Shown in pieces: positions 49,279 to 59,600 of a stretch of DNA of 64,000 bases. The stretch's first letter is position 1. Every line of letters starts with the position of its first letter. The notes beneath the pieces were generated by a model, which had not been told where the DNA came from, made no database searches, and worked only from the letters and a program-made list of their open reading frames with translations. Origin of the DNA: Dillenia suffruticosa (lineage: Eukaryota; Streptophyta; Magnoliopsida; Dilleniales; Dilleniaceae); contig JAVTVX010000030.1 in assembly GCA_033439265.1 (NCBI GenBank), forward strand, positions 4,404,501-4,468,500, read 5' to 3'. Position numbers and translations under genes: made by a program.

Positions 49279-51573
49279 CTATGGAACTGAATCCACTTTG
49301 AATGCTGGAGGAGGAACTATCTTCTGCTGCGTTTGTTTTCTCCTATGCAAAACTTCCAGAACAATTACTGAGAGCATAACTAGGCTAATAAGAAACCCAA
49401 AGACTCCCTTCCGATCATCCCCAGCATGCGCTATTTGCATTCCAATCACTATATTAACTACCCCCAAGAGAACTGCAATCCTTCCAAACCAATGATGGTA
49501 CAAATTCCAGTGTCTTCGGAACTTGTCATCCTTGTTCGGGCGGAGAAAGAAAGCCATTATCTGAAGAGTTTTCAAGGTTAATGATTGATAATAGAAATCT
49601 TGTCCAAAGGGAGATTGGTAGTAGAATTTTTATTCAATTTGAAACAAACCTGAAGAGCGCTGAGCACAAGAGTAATAATTCCAATGGCTCGATGACCGAC
49701 AACTTGTGCCCGGGTTTCTTTGTAGAGTTTGGTTCCTAGTACCACAGCAGCAAGCACTATAATGAACCCAATGAACTGGATGCAGGTGTGGAGATAGTAC
49801 CAGAGAGGATCTTTATGCTTCAAATATCTCGCGATTATTGCCCCTGCAGGAAGGAGGAACCCCCATCCAAGTATTCCCAATACGCCATGACTAGTTTTCA
49901 TATTTTGGATATGTGAAAGTGTAGCTGGCACTGAAGCTGAAAGAGCAGAATCTACCTCTTTTAGGTCTTAGGGTTGAATTGAGATAGAGCTACTAAAAAC
50001 ATAAAACAAGCATGGATTGAGTTCCAAATTAGCCGACTCCATTGTCAGCACATAGTATATAAACATAGAACTCTTCTGTTTAACATAGTATTAGAGCCAT
50101 AATCTAAACTCATTCCATTGATGCACCTATGATTGTCTGATATTTGAGGAGCACAACTATCTGTGCGGGGGAATGTTAAACCCCAAGGTGGTTGACTCCA
50201 CCTAAGTGCCCCAAAATTCTATTATAGTCTGAGAGACCTAATGTTAAGAGGCCTAATTTGGGGGGGGGGGGATCACGGACTATTCTGTTTTTGAATGATT
50301 CTTTTTTCCATACTTTCCTAAGTTCTCATACAATTTGCCTTAAAAAATCAATTGCTTTAAAGGCTTAAGCTGACTAGGAATGTCCCTCTAACTTGGTGCT
50401 TGATGAGTTCAAGATGTCTAACCTTTAAAAACCTTAAACATATGAATAACTAAACCCTAATTAAGGCTAGAACAAAAGAGTGTAAACCAAGATGAGGGAA
50501 AGAGCAAACCTTTAGAGAAGTCAACAAGAATGGTAGTTCTGTCGTCATGCATAGTCAGATGGTGATGGTCTGGATATTTACTTGAGAAAGCTAATACAAC
50601 GCGTTCTTGAGTGACATGATAATCAAACTTGAGCTGAAACGCCATGTAAAGCCTAGATTTGAAGACTACAGCAAAGGGTGGCACATTGGTTAGAGGTAAT
50701 TCCCCTTTGTTTGGAATGACTTGGGATACCGCAATACCACGCAAATAGTACTGCAGGGTGATTGGTTTGCCTACTTTGTTAACCCATCCTACCATGGCAC
50801 TCGAACCAGGCATCATTCCATCCTTGGAAATCCCCATAGCTACCCATCCTGTTGTGTAAGGCGCTGCATATATGATTGTTAACACATGATCCTGACTCTG
50901 TGTGTACTGCCAAAAACCAAAACACCAACGCCCACAATCGTTAACACAATGGCATACCATAAAAAGATACAAGCAGAAGTATAGTGAACCCTAGTCTGCA
51001 ATACAGGCGCTTTCACATGCAAGCTCAGAAAAGGCTTTTTTTTTTATCTGTTGAGATTTTGATGTGGGTGGTAGAATGACGGATCGGTTGGCAAAACTAA
51101 TATGTATTTTGCTCAAATCTTCAACCCTAATTCTGTTCAAAAGGGATGATCTAGAGACCACAATCTTAAGCCTCGGTTTTACTTCAAAAAAAAAAAAAAA
51201 AACTATTAGTTTAGGGCAAAAAGTCAAATAGAAACCGATCATGAATTAAAATTAATTCTAAAAATTTATAATATTCTCATAATTTCTTGATTCAAACAAA
51301 ATAGGTAATCTTAATGCGGGTCTCGGATAATACAGATAACAAAGTGGTTTAGTGGGTTTATCAATAATCTTATTTGCGTGATTGAATCACATTTAGACAA
51401 ATAAAAATGAAAAATAAAAGGGCTGCATACTTTCAATCTCAACCACCAAAAAAAGAAAGAAAAGCAAAAAAAAAAAATCCTGACATGGAAGCATTTTGTA
51501 GAAGAATTTAATTGACAGACAATCTTCCAATTTTTTCCTTAAAAAAGATTTTGGATTTTTCTATCTAAAAATA

Positions 51574-51610
<37 letters not shown>

Positions 51611-51930
51611 CACAACCACCTGCCAAACCCAACCTAAGGGAGGGAAAAGAAAAAAAAAGAAAAAAAAAAAGGCATGAACTGATTTCGCCATGAAAATAAA
51701 CATAAAAAATTCAAAAAAAAAAAAAAAATGAGAGTCAGGGAAAAACGATGAAGACTTACTCGCAAAACAGTACCCCAACCCGTATAACATGCAAGACTAC
51801 TCAAATTAGCGTAGGCCTCTGGAAAAAGCCATGTCGGATATGTTTGACATTCATCTTGCCCATGACCTTGGGCCTCCACCTCGGAAACCCCGAATATAAT
51901 CAACCCCATAACCAATATCACAACCCTCAT
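49279..51930 (-). CDS. Cytochrome b561 and DOMON domain-containing protein
   Basis: Membrane redox protein (CYBDOM family) thought to carry electrons, often from ascorbate, across the plasma membrane to apoplastic acceptors. Exons: 51930-51760, 50906-50510, 49936-49650, 49560-49279, giving 378 residues with consistent phases. Seen: a signal peptide from MRVVILVMGLIIFGVSEVEA; an extracellular DOMON domain at about 50-188 (IIYAAPYTTGWVAMGIS, MAFQLKF, PDHHHLTMHDDRTTILVDF); then a cytochrome b561 core with four histidines spaced for two b haems: H206 (KTSHGVLG), H239 (WYYLHTC), H271 (VVGHRAIG) and H307 (NLYHHWFG). C-terminal TM then HRRKQTQQK. I chose the ATG at 51930 because it opens directly on the signal peptide; an upstream in-frame ATG at 52113 would add a non-hydrophobic leader. 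It is convergent with the REC/TSS gene. Confidence 0.93.
50911..51759 (-). other. First intron of CYB561, with a long homopolymer
   Basis: The 849-853 bp between exon 1 (donor GTAAGT at 51759) and exon 2 (acceptor TTGGCAG before 50906). It includes a T run of about 28 at 51577-51606 and several A runs at 51654-51728, so assembly here may be length-uncertain. Confidence 0.75.
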
Positions 51931-52200
51931 TTTTCTCAAAACCTTAAAATCCCCGCAAAAAAGAAAAAAGATGAACGAGACGAACGAATGGTGGCTTGCT
52001 CGGACGGTGTGGGGGATATGAAGCTGATGAGATCGACGGCTGGGGACGTCGCGGTGGAGATGGCGGTGGTTAGTTATGAAAGTTGGAGGAAGATTATCCT
52101 TCCCGCCAAACAAAGGTGTTTTTCTCTTTTCTCTTTTTCTCTTTTCATGCAGATTTTGGGTTTTAACGAAGTTCTGGTTTTCCGAGCTGGACTAGATTAG

Positions 52201-54390
52201 TTTGCTGTTAAAAGTAACTAAGGAAACCTAGTTGGATTAATTAGTTGGGTGTAATTAGAGTAACTAATTGAGGCTTTATCTTCCTATAATTTTGGAGTTG
52301 GAAAATGCCTTCGGTTGACACCAGATTAGCTGTTCAAGTATGGGCCAATCAGAGATTGCCACAACAGCGCAGTCTAAATTAAGGCCGGTTAGTTTAATGA
52401 ATATCATATTATTTTAGATTTATGGACATAATTTTTTTTTTTCAATTTTCTATGATATTTGCTAATTGTAATGTTATAAAATAGTAAGATGGTGTTTGGT
52501 TAATGAGTATGGAATCAAGAATAGATTTAAAATCTCTGTAACTTGTTTGGGTTAAGGAAATGGCAACGAAGGCATAGGTATGAAATTTTCGATCTAATGG
52601 AATTTACAAATTTCAAATAATTTGGTGGGTTTCGACCGAAACTCGGGCCGAAACCCAAGAAAATTAAATTTCAATTTTTGCTCAACCATTTAGCCCCAAC
52701 ACCTCCTCCTTTTTCCATTCAGCTGCCCAATCCTCGACTGATCTCTCACCGGCGGCATCCCCTGCAAATCCATCCTTGAAATCGTCGTCGAAAGCGACTC
52801 CGACAGCTTGTCCATTCCTTCAAATCCTCCTACTCTAATGTCTTCGCGTCATTATCATCATTTGATTCGTTTGACTTCTTCTTTGTACACCCAGATCATG
52901 CTGCAGACCAATTGTTTGATTTATTGCTTAAATTGAACTCCGTATTACTTAAGGGAGATAGTCTTGGCTTTTGATCATCTTGGGTTTTTGAATTCCATAA
53001 TTTTAAAAATTTTGTAAGAATGTAAAATTTTTAATATATATTCCCTTTTAAGAATGCAAAATTAAGTGTTTAATTTTTTATTTGGAATTTGAGTTATTAA
53101 TATTTTAATATATATATACCTTTTTAAATAATTAATTAATTATAATCAAATTTAAAAAGTTGAATTGTTTAGATTAATAAATATAATTCTTTTCTGTCAA
53201 TTAGATTGAACATTTTTTATTATAAAAAATTTATTTTTACCATAAATATTTTTTTACCATAAAATTGACAATTATAATAAAAAAAAAAACCCATTTTGTC
53301 AATTATAAAAGATTGATAATATTTTTTTATCAGACTTTTTTTTATCATAAAATCTATTTTTTATCAAATATTTTTTATCATGAAGGGTATTTAATAAAAA
53401 CAAATTTTTATTGGGGACAAAAATAACAAATTTTCATTTTGAAAAATATACAAATCAAATATCAATAATGAAAATAATATTTATTTCAAAATTTGAATCA
53501 AACAAGAGATATCAAATTTCGATTCAAATTTAGATTTCTAAAATTTTTTTATTTTGATTCTGATTTCGATTTTCAAGTATGAACTAAACGCTTCCTAAAA
53601 TTTTATTGGCAGTATATGCTACCGTTAAATTTTTATCCGGTTTATTATATGAAAAGTAAATAATTTTTGAGAGGAAAAAAGGTAAATTACTCGTCACGAC
53701 TATATATTTTTAAAGATTAATTTCTTTTCTTGTAATTTCCTAAAATTCAAACAAAAATTTATAGAAAAATAATTTAATCAAATGTATTACAAATAAGATT
53801 TCACAGTAAAATGTGTGGCCGACGGTCTAGTTAAATTAGAAATATAATTAAATAATTATTTCTTGAAATTCCTTTTTTGATTGCAACAAATAATTTCCCT
53901 GAAATCATTTCAATAATTTGATAATCTCTCCAAAAAAAAATCAAAAATTTATGTAAAGTTTGTACGAGTTTCACTTGGGGACCATCAATTCACATTAATC
54001 AAATAAGGGGTGAGAGTGAGTTGTGATAGAATAGAAAAATAACAAAGATAGATAGTTTTTTTTTTTTTTTTTTTTGTGAAATATTATGGACACAAGACAA
54101 TGGCATTTTCATGGGTCATAAGCTTGATCAAAGATCCTGAGCTAGATTGAAAATCAACATTATGTTATAAATCTTAAAAAATTTGGATGGATGATCAATA
54201 TATAAAAAGTAAATAGTTTATAAAAATACACGTGATACCAATATTACTATTAATAATACCTTTTATATGTCAATATCATAATATAAAAATATCATATATT
54301 TGAGAGAATATTTGATTTTAAAATTTTCTATTTATGTACACATTTTAATTTATATAAATACTCATTTTGTAACTTCGTTATATATATACA
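52201..54390. other. AT-rich intergenic DNA between CYB561 and WSD
   Basis: No gene was recognised. A less AT-rich patch lies at 52,640-52,900. The rest is A/T-rich with repeated words such as TTTTTATCATAAAAT near 53,220-53,390. A poly-T run lies at 54057-54076. Confidence 0.55.
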
Positions 54391-54407
54391 ATACATACAA
54401 GAGAATA

Positions 54408-54602
54408 CCAATGTCTGATAGCTCAATTGGTTCGGGAACTGACGTTTCTTAACCATGGTCGGGAGTTTGATCCCCCATGGGAATAGAAAAATCAACGCTG
54501 GGAGACCTGCTCCCTCAATTAGGCTCTGTAAGCGGTCAATCCATATTAGTCAGGACGAAAGATCGGATACTGAGTTGGTGGTCTAGTTATGGTACAAAAA
54601 AA
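54408..54602 (+). mobile_element. tRNA-derived SINE (family B, copy 2, complete)
   Basis: The tRNA-like head has TAGCTCAATTGGTTCGG (box A type) and GGGAGTTTGATCCCC (box B type). The body has CCCTCAATTAGGCTCTG, ATTAGTCAGGACGAAAG, GGATACTGAGTTGGTGGTCT and a short A-rich end. It is flanked by ATACATACAAGAGAATA (54391-54407) and ATATATACAAGAGAATA (54603-54619), a 17-bp target-site duplication with one mismatch. Its body matches the truncated copy at 15007-15124. Confidence 0.88.
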
Positions 54603-56049
54603 ATATATACAAGAGAATAAAAAATTTCTCGTTCTCTCTCTTTATTTTCTTTTTTAATATTCTCTTTTATTTATAATACGTTATCAACTCAAAATTCTGT
54701 TCAATCGAGTACGAAATTCTCGTCAACGAAAAATAAGTTTTTTTATATAAATTTTCTATAACTTTTATTTATTATTTTTATATAAAGATTTTATTAAATA
54801 TTATAATATTTTCAAAATATACTCTGTGATGATGGTAGTTTGATTTGATTTTTATGAACTTGGTAAACCCTTTACCAGGCTACACCTCCTTGATGAACTT
54901 TTATGAACCACCCCACTTTTTGGTGAATTTATGCCTCCCTTTCTTTGATGAACTCGTCCGGGTTCACACCTAACCATATATAATACAATGTTTTGTTTGG
55001 GAATGATTTGTCTGACAAGAATTATCCAACCGTAATACAATATTTTCTTTGAGAATGACTGGTTTGACAGGAAAACTAATTCACTTTGACAATCAACTTA
55101 GAGTTTTAACAAACTTCTTTTAACTAAAATGCTACTCTATATTTTACATATTTGAGTTAAATCAAAACATGTAAGATGAAGAAAATGAAATGATGAGCTT
55201 GCCTTTGTGTGACACTTGGAGGGGGAGGAAGAGCATTCTCAATCTTTCTTAATCTTCCATTACCCGTAAGCTAACAAGTCCCAAGAAGAACCATCTTTCT
55301 TCTTGAACAAGAAATGAATTTGATAAATGCCCTCGTGATATTATTCATAACGGCAACATATTTGATATTTTGTTACCAACTACACGTCCAGATTTCTTAA
55401 CGAAAACTTTGAGTTTAAATTTTAAAATTGATAAAACAGACTCTAAGAGAACTATTCCTAAATCAGACTCTACTACTGTTCAAAATGAATTAATCGAGCT
55501 TTTAGATATTGATAGTCAAGATAAAAAAAAAAAAAAAAAAAAAAAAAAAAGAAAAATTGATATTTTGTTAAATCATGAATAGCATACCCTTGAATGGTGT
55601 GGACATTACACTTAAATGGTAACTCTTTTTAGGCCTAAACATGGGTTTTAAATATAGGAAAAGCAAGATTAGTTTTGCTCAAAATATTTGATTTATATAT
55701 GATTTTGTATCTCTTTAAACAATAAAGATAAAAAAAATAATAATAAAAAACCAACCTTTTCTCTTCCTCTCCATATTCTCGTTGGCTTCTCTAAGTTGCT
55801 CTCCCTGTTTTTCAATTTTTTCTGAATAATCAACAGAATCTTATCCCTGTGGAACATATTTTTTATTAAAAGAAAAAAAATTGCACAACTATCTACTTAA
55901 TTTGGACTTCACACGTTGGACTGAATGCTTTGAGTACTAAACTTGAGTTATCTTTTGTAACTTCAACTCCTAGGATTTGTAATCACCATTAACCCTACTT
56001 ACTCTCCTTAAACATAAGAGTTTTGGAAGAACAAAAGTGCAACTTGCTA

Positions 56050-56052
<3 letters not shown>

Positions 56053-56097
<45 letters not shown>
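56053..56097. repeat. Compound (CA)n(TA)n microsatellite
   Basis: About fourteen CA units followed by about eight TA units. Confidence 0.95.
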
Positions 56098-56621
56098 TGT
56101 TTATCGAAATCTCTGAATTTAGGATAATACGAAAGAATAACTGTCTTTTATACAATTACCGAATAAATTAAAATCATCATTACTCAAAACATACTCTCTC
56201 AAGAAAAAACTATACCTAGTGCACCATAAGATTATATCTGCAAATTTAAATTTAGACACACCACTTTAGCAGGAAAGGTTAAACTATTAAATTATATGCA
56301 GTTTGCTTATCACTAATTATAGATTCACTGCTCACACATGAATTCCAACAGAACTATTTCAAACCAAAATAAAACATTTTAAATAACAAATATTTCAGAA
56401 TGGCCTCCATGGTTTATACAATTGTTAAATGGAATCAGGAAGTACTTTAAAATGAGAACAAGTATCAACCAGCAGAAAATGAAAATGTAAAGTACAACAA
56501 ATAATTGAAGAACAGACTAAGGCAAAGTTTTTCAACTGACGCCCATGTCAACTAAAGAGTCTAATCATCACAACAACATTAAAAATACCTAAGAATTGCA
56601 TCAATGATGCACCATTCAACT

Positions 56622-56636
56622 GGGGGGGGGGGGGGG
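56622..56636. repeat. G15 homopolymer directly after the WSD stop codon
   Basis: On the sense (minus) strand this is a C run that starts one base after the TAA (56638-56640), so it is in the first bases of the 3' UTR. Length is prone to sequencing error. Confidence 0.95.
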
Positions 56637-56637
56637 C

Positions 56638-59600
56638 TTAACTTTTTGCAAGCCCTTTTGCTATCACAGCCTCCTTGACAAGCCTTAGAGACTCTTCAAT
56701 TTCATCCAAAAGCCGGTCAGGGTCCGGAACAGCTTTTTCATCAACTGATAGCACAACTGTCATTTGATTAATGTAACTTTGGAAATTAACCATCAATGCC
56801 TGCCATCAGGTGAAAAGCTTTCATACTCGATCCACTTGAAATGAAAAGAACTTATAAAGGACTTGTATTTTACATAAAATACGGCACTTACATGAGGTTG
56901 TCCATAAGAACTTGGAGCAAGATAAGCCATAGAATGACCATAAAATCCAATTTCTTCCATCGGTCCAACTAAGTTAGAGAAGCACATTGTGGTGTGATCA
57001 AGAATTCTATGGGACATAGCACCCGCCCACTGTGAAATGTCACAAAAATGGAGAAAAGTTAAGTTGATCTTGAGTTGTACCTTTGTTATTTTCCAAGGAG
57101 ATCGTACCTTAAAACCTAAGAGTTTGAGGACTATTTCAGCTATGGAAAATGTGTAAATAGCTTCAAGAGAGCACTTTTTACGATCAATAGTTGCCTTAGC
57201 TTCGTGAACATAATCTAGTGGATCATCGCGTAATGCAATCTTGAATGGGAGGAGCACATAGCCTATCCAATTTCCCCACTTTGCCTCAGTATTCTTCTCC
57301 ATCATATCAGCTAAAGCCTATTTACACCATACATTAAACAAATATACTTAATTTTGGAACATATAACATAGTATAAAAATATCAAACATTTAGTATAAAT
57401 TGAAGTACTGGCCTGAATTCCTGCAGAAGGTCTTATGTTGATGAGAAGGGTGGACCGGAGGCGAATATTTTTAGGAAGATTGTTTCTGTGCTGTGTTGAT
57501 CCTTTGTCTTCCTTACTCTCCTCACCTACATAGTTCGAAGATATATCTTAATGTCACATAATTCACCAAGAAATTGCCAAAAAAAGAAAAAAAAAAGTTT
57601 CAGAGATATGAAGTCTGACCATATCTTCTGTTTAGGTACCTAGACAATCCAGCTTGTGTAATCCCCAGAGCAACATCATTTATAGTCTGCAGAAGTTAAA
57701 TGCAGTTGCATATAATTTTTGAGTGACACATTATTATGATATCTAAAAGAAAATTTCTGAGGTATTTCCTATACAAAGAAATCTATTTGCCATGAAGATT
57801 TTGAACAAAAGAGAAATTCAAGGTCAAATGATGAAATAACTATTGGTTTCTTATACAAGAAAATGGCATGGCACTTTGGGAAGAGGAAATGCTCGAATCC
57901 CAGACCTAATGATCATAGTGCATTCTTAACCAAATTAACCAAGAATTGTAACTTTGTCTAGAAGAGACTTACACCCTTGATTGCATTCTTAACCAACTTC
58001 ATGTCATCCAAGCTAACTGTCCGGTGCACAAACCGTCTGGGGGTATGCGCGGCCTCAGGGCCACCTTTGAGAGGGGTGTCAGTATCCTTCAAGAATAAGG
58101 CAGTGGCCAGAAACATCGACACATCAATGACAGTATTCCACATCATTCTAATAGCAAACAGTATCCCAAACAAGTACTTTAACACCCCTTTTGAACTTTC
58201 TGTTGCCTTCTTTTTGCAACCAGGAATTGTGGGTAGTTGATCCGGGTCTGACATTTTCCGGGTACATGCTAGCAAGAGGGACATGAGGGAGGTGCCATCC
58301 CCGAGGGAGTGGTGGATCCGGAATACACCAACACTCTCCGCCTGCGAGGTCCGGACGTGCAGGAGATGAAGATCCCACAATGGCTTGGACAAGTCAATTT
58401 TTGTTGTGCTCAGGTTGCGGACATAGTCTTCCACAAACTTGTCGGGTTGGTCTACGTTCGGGTCCACATCCGGGATTATTATGTGCTTGTCTAGGTCCAC
58501 TTTGGTCCTCATCCATTTCATGTTTCCGTCCTCATCTACAACCTGAAATTTCAACTTTCTGTTAAAGCTAAAATGATTTGTTGACTTGAACTTCCCCAAC
58601 ACGAACGGGCAATGATACCTAGCTCAATCTATGATTATTGTATTAGTTCAACAGTCGATCATTTTTACCATCCCATTGTATGGAGAATGGAGATTTCATT
58701 GGATGACAATTCAATGATCGCCAATCTTACAGATATAAAAAACTAAAATGATTTTACATAAAAACTACAAATTTTCTAATCATAAAATCAAATAAATTAA
58801 AATTATAAATTTATAATAGAAACATTGTACATATGCAATAATAGAGTTTTGTCTAATTTGGCCTACAACGTGCCATCTAAACTGAATAATTTTGGTTTCT
58901 TTTTCCGTATAAAGAAATTAAACCTATTCATGAGCAGGTGAAATCGAGTCTGTGAAATCCAATTTAGGTTTATTTTCATAGGTATAACGAAAAGATATTA
59001 CACTCGCTTAATTTTAGATTTCAGGTTCAAGCCATAAAAATGAAGAAATAAAATTTAGGAGAATAACCCCTTAATGGAGCTGATAGTATTCGGATCAAAT
59101 TAATCAAAGTGAAACTCGAATACCAATTAGTGATAAGAAAACCCACTTACAAAAAAAAAATCAAGTTTGAGTTTAACAAAACAATCAAAACCAACGATCA
59201 ATCGGTTGAGTGGATGAAGTCGCTTCGCCCCTTAACCAAGGACTTGAATTTAACTCGCGACTTCATTATAGAGCAAACTATGTTAAGAGACCCCCATCCT
59301 CTGAAAAGAGACCTCTAGATGGGTTGAGTTAAATTAATCAAGATGAAACCCCATATACCGATCGGTTGGGGAAGTGTCCGTGTGAACCCTTAAAAAAAAA
59401 AAAAAAAAACAATTGAAGTCCAACTTGGCCCATCCTGAAAATTGGGCTCCTATACATAGCCTACACCCACACGTAATATGGTGTTAAGGACTTCATTTTT
59501 TTTTTCTCAATCCGGTGGGTATACAATGATCAATTTGTTAATCTTACCTAATTCAGATCGAACTAACAACCAGATCCATTAAGGTGCGAGTCTCCCATAT

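Larger units (their letters stand above)
54620..56637. other. Intergenic DNA and probable 3' UTR of the WSD gene
   Basis: No gene was recognised. There are unexplained blocks at 54,840-54,970 (repeated GATGAACT words) and 55,370-55,580 (an open frame ending in a Lys run encoded by poly-A, A27 at 55524-55550). The WSD 3' UTR probably covers up to a few hundred bp below 56,637. Confidence 0.5.

Noticed and set aside
50030-50240. Possible solo LTR in a CYB561 intron (AGTATTAGAGCC resembles a copia primer-binding region)
   Set aside because: Only one short similarity; I could not find paired LTR ends or a target duplication.
54408-54480. tRNA gene at the head of the SINE
   Set aside because: Box A and box B are present but the acceptor stem does not pair, and the sequence continues into a repeated SINE body with target duplications.
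58148-58565. Other-frame ORFs over WSD exon 2, including GC-rich plus-strand frames
   Set aside because: The minus-strand frame contains the HHSLGDG active site and family motifs; the others are shadows.
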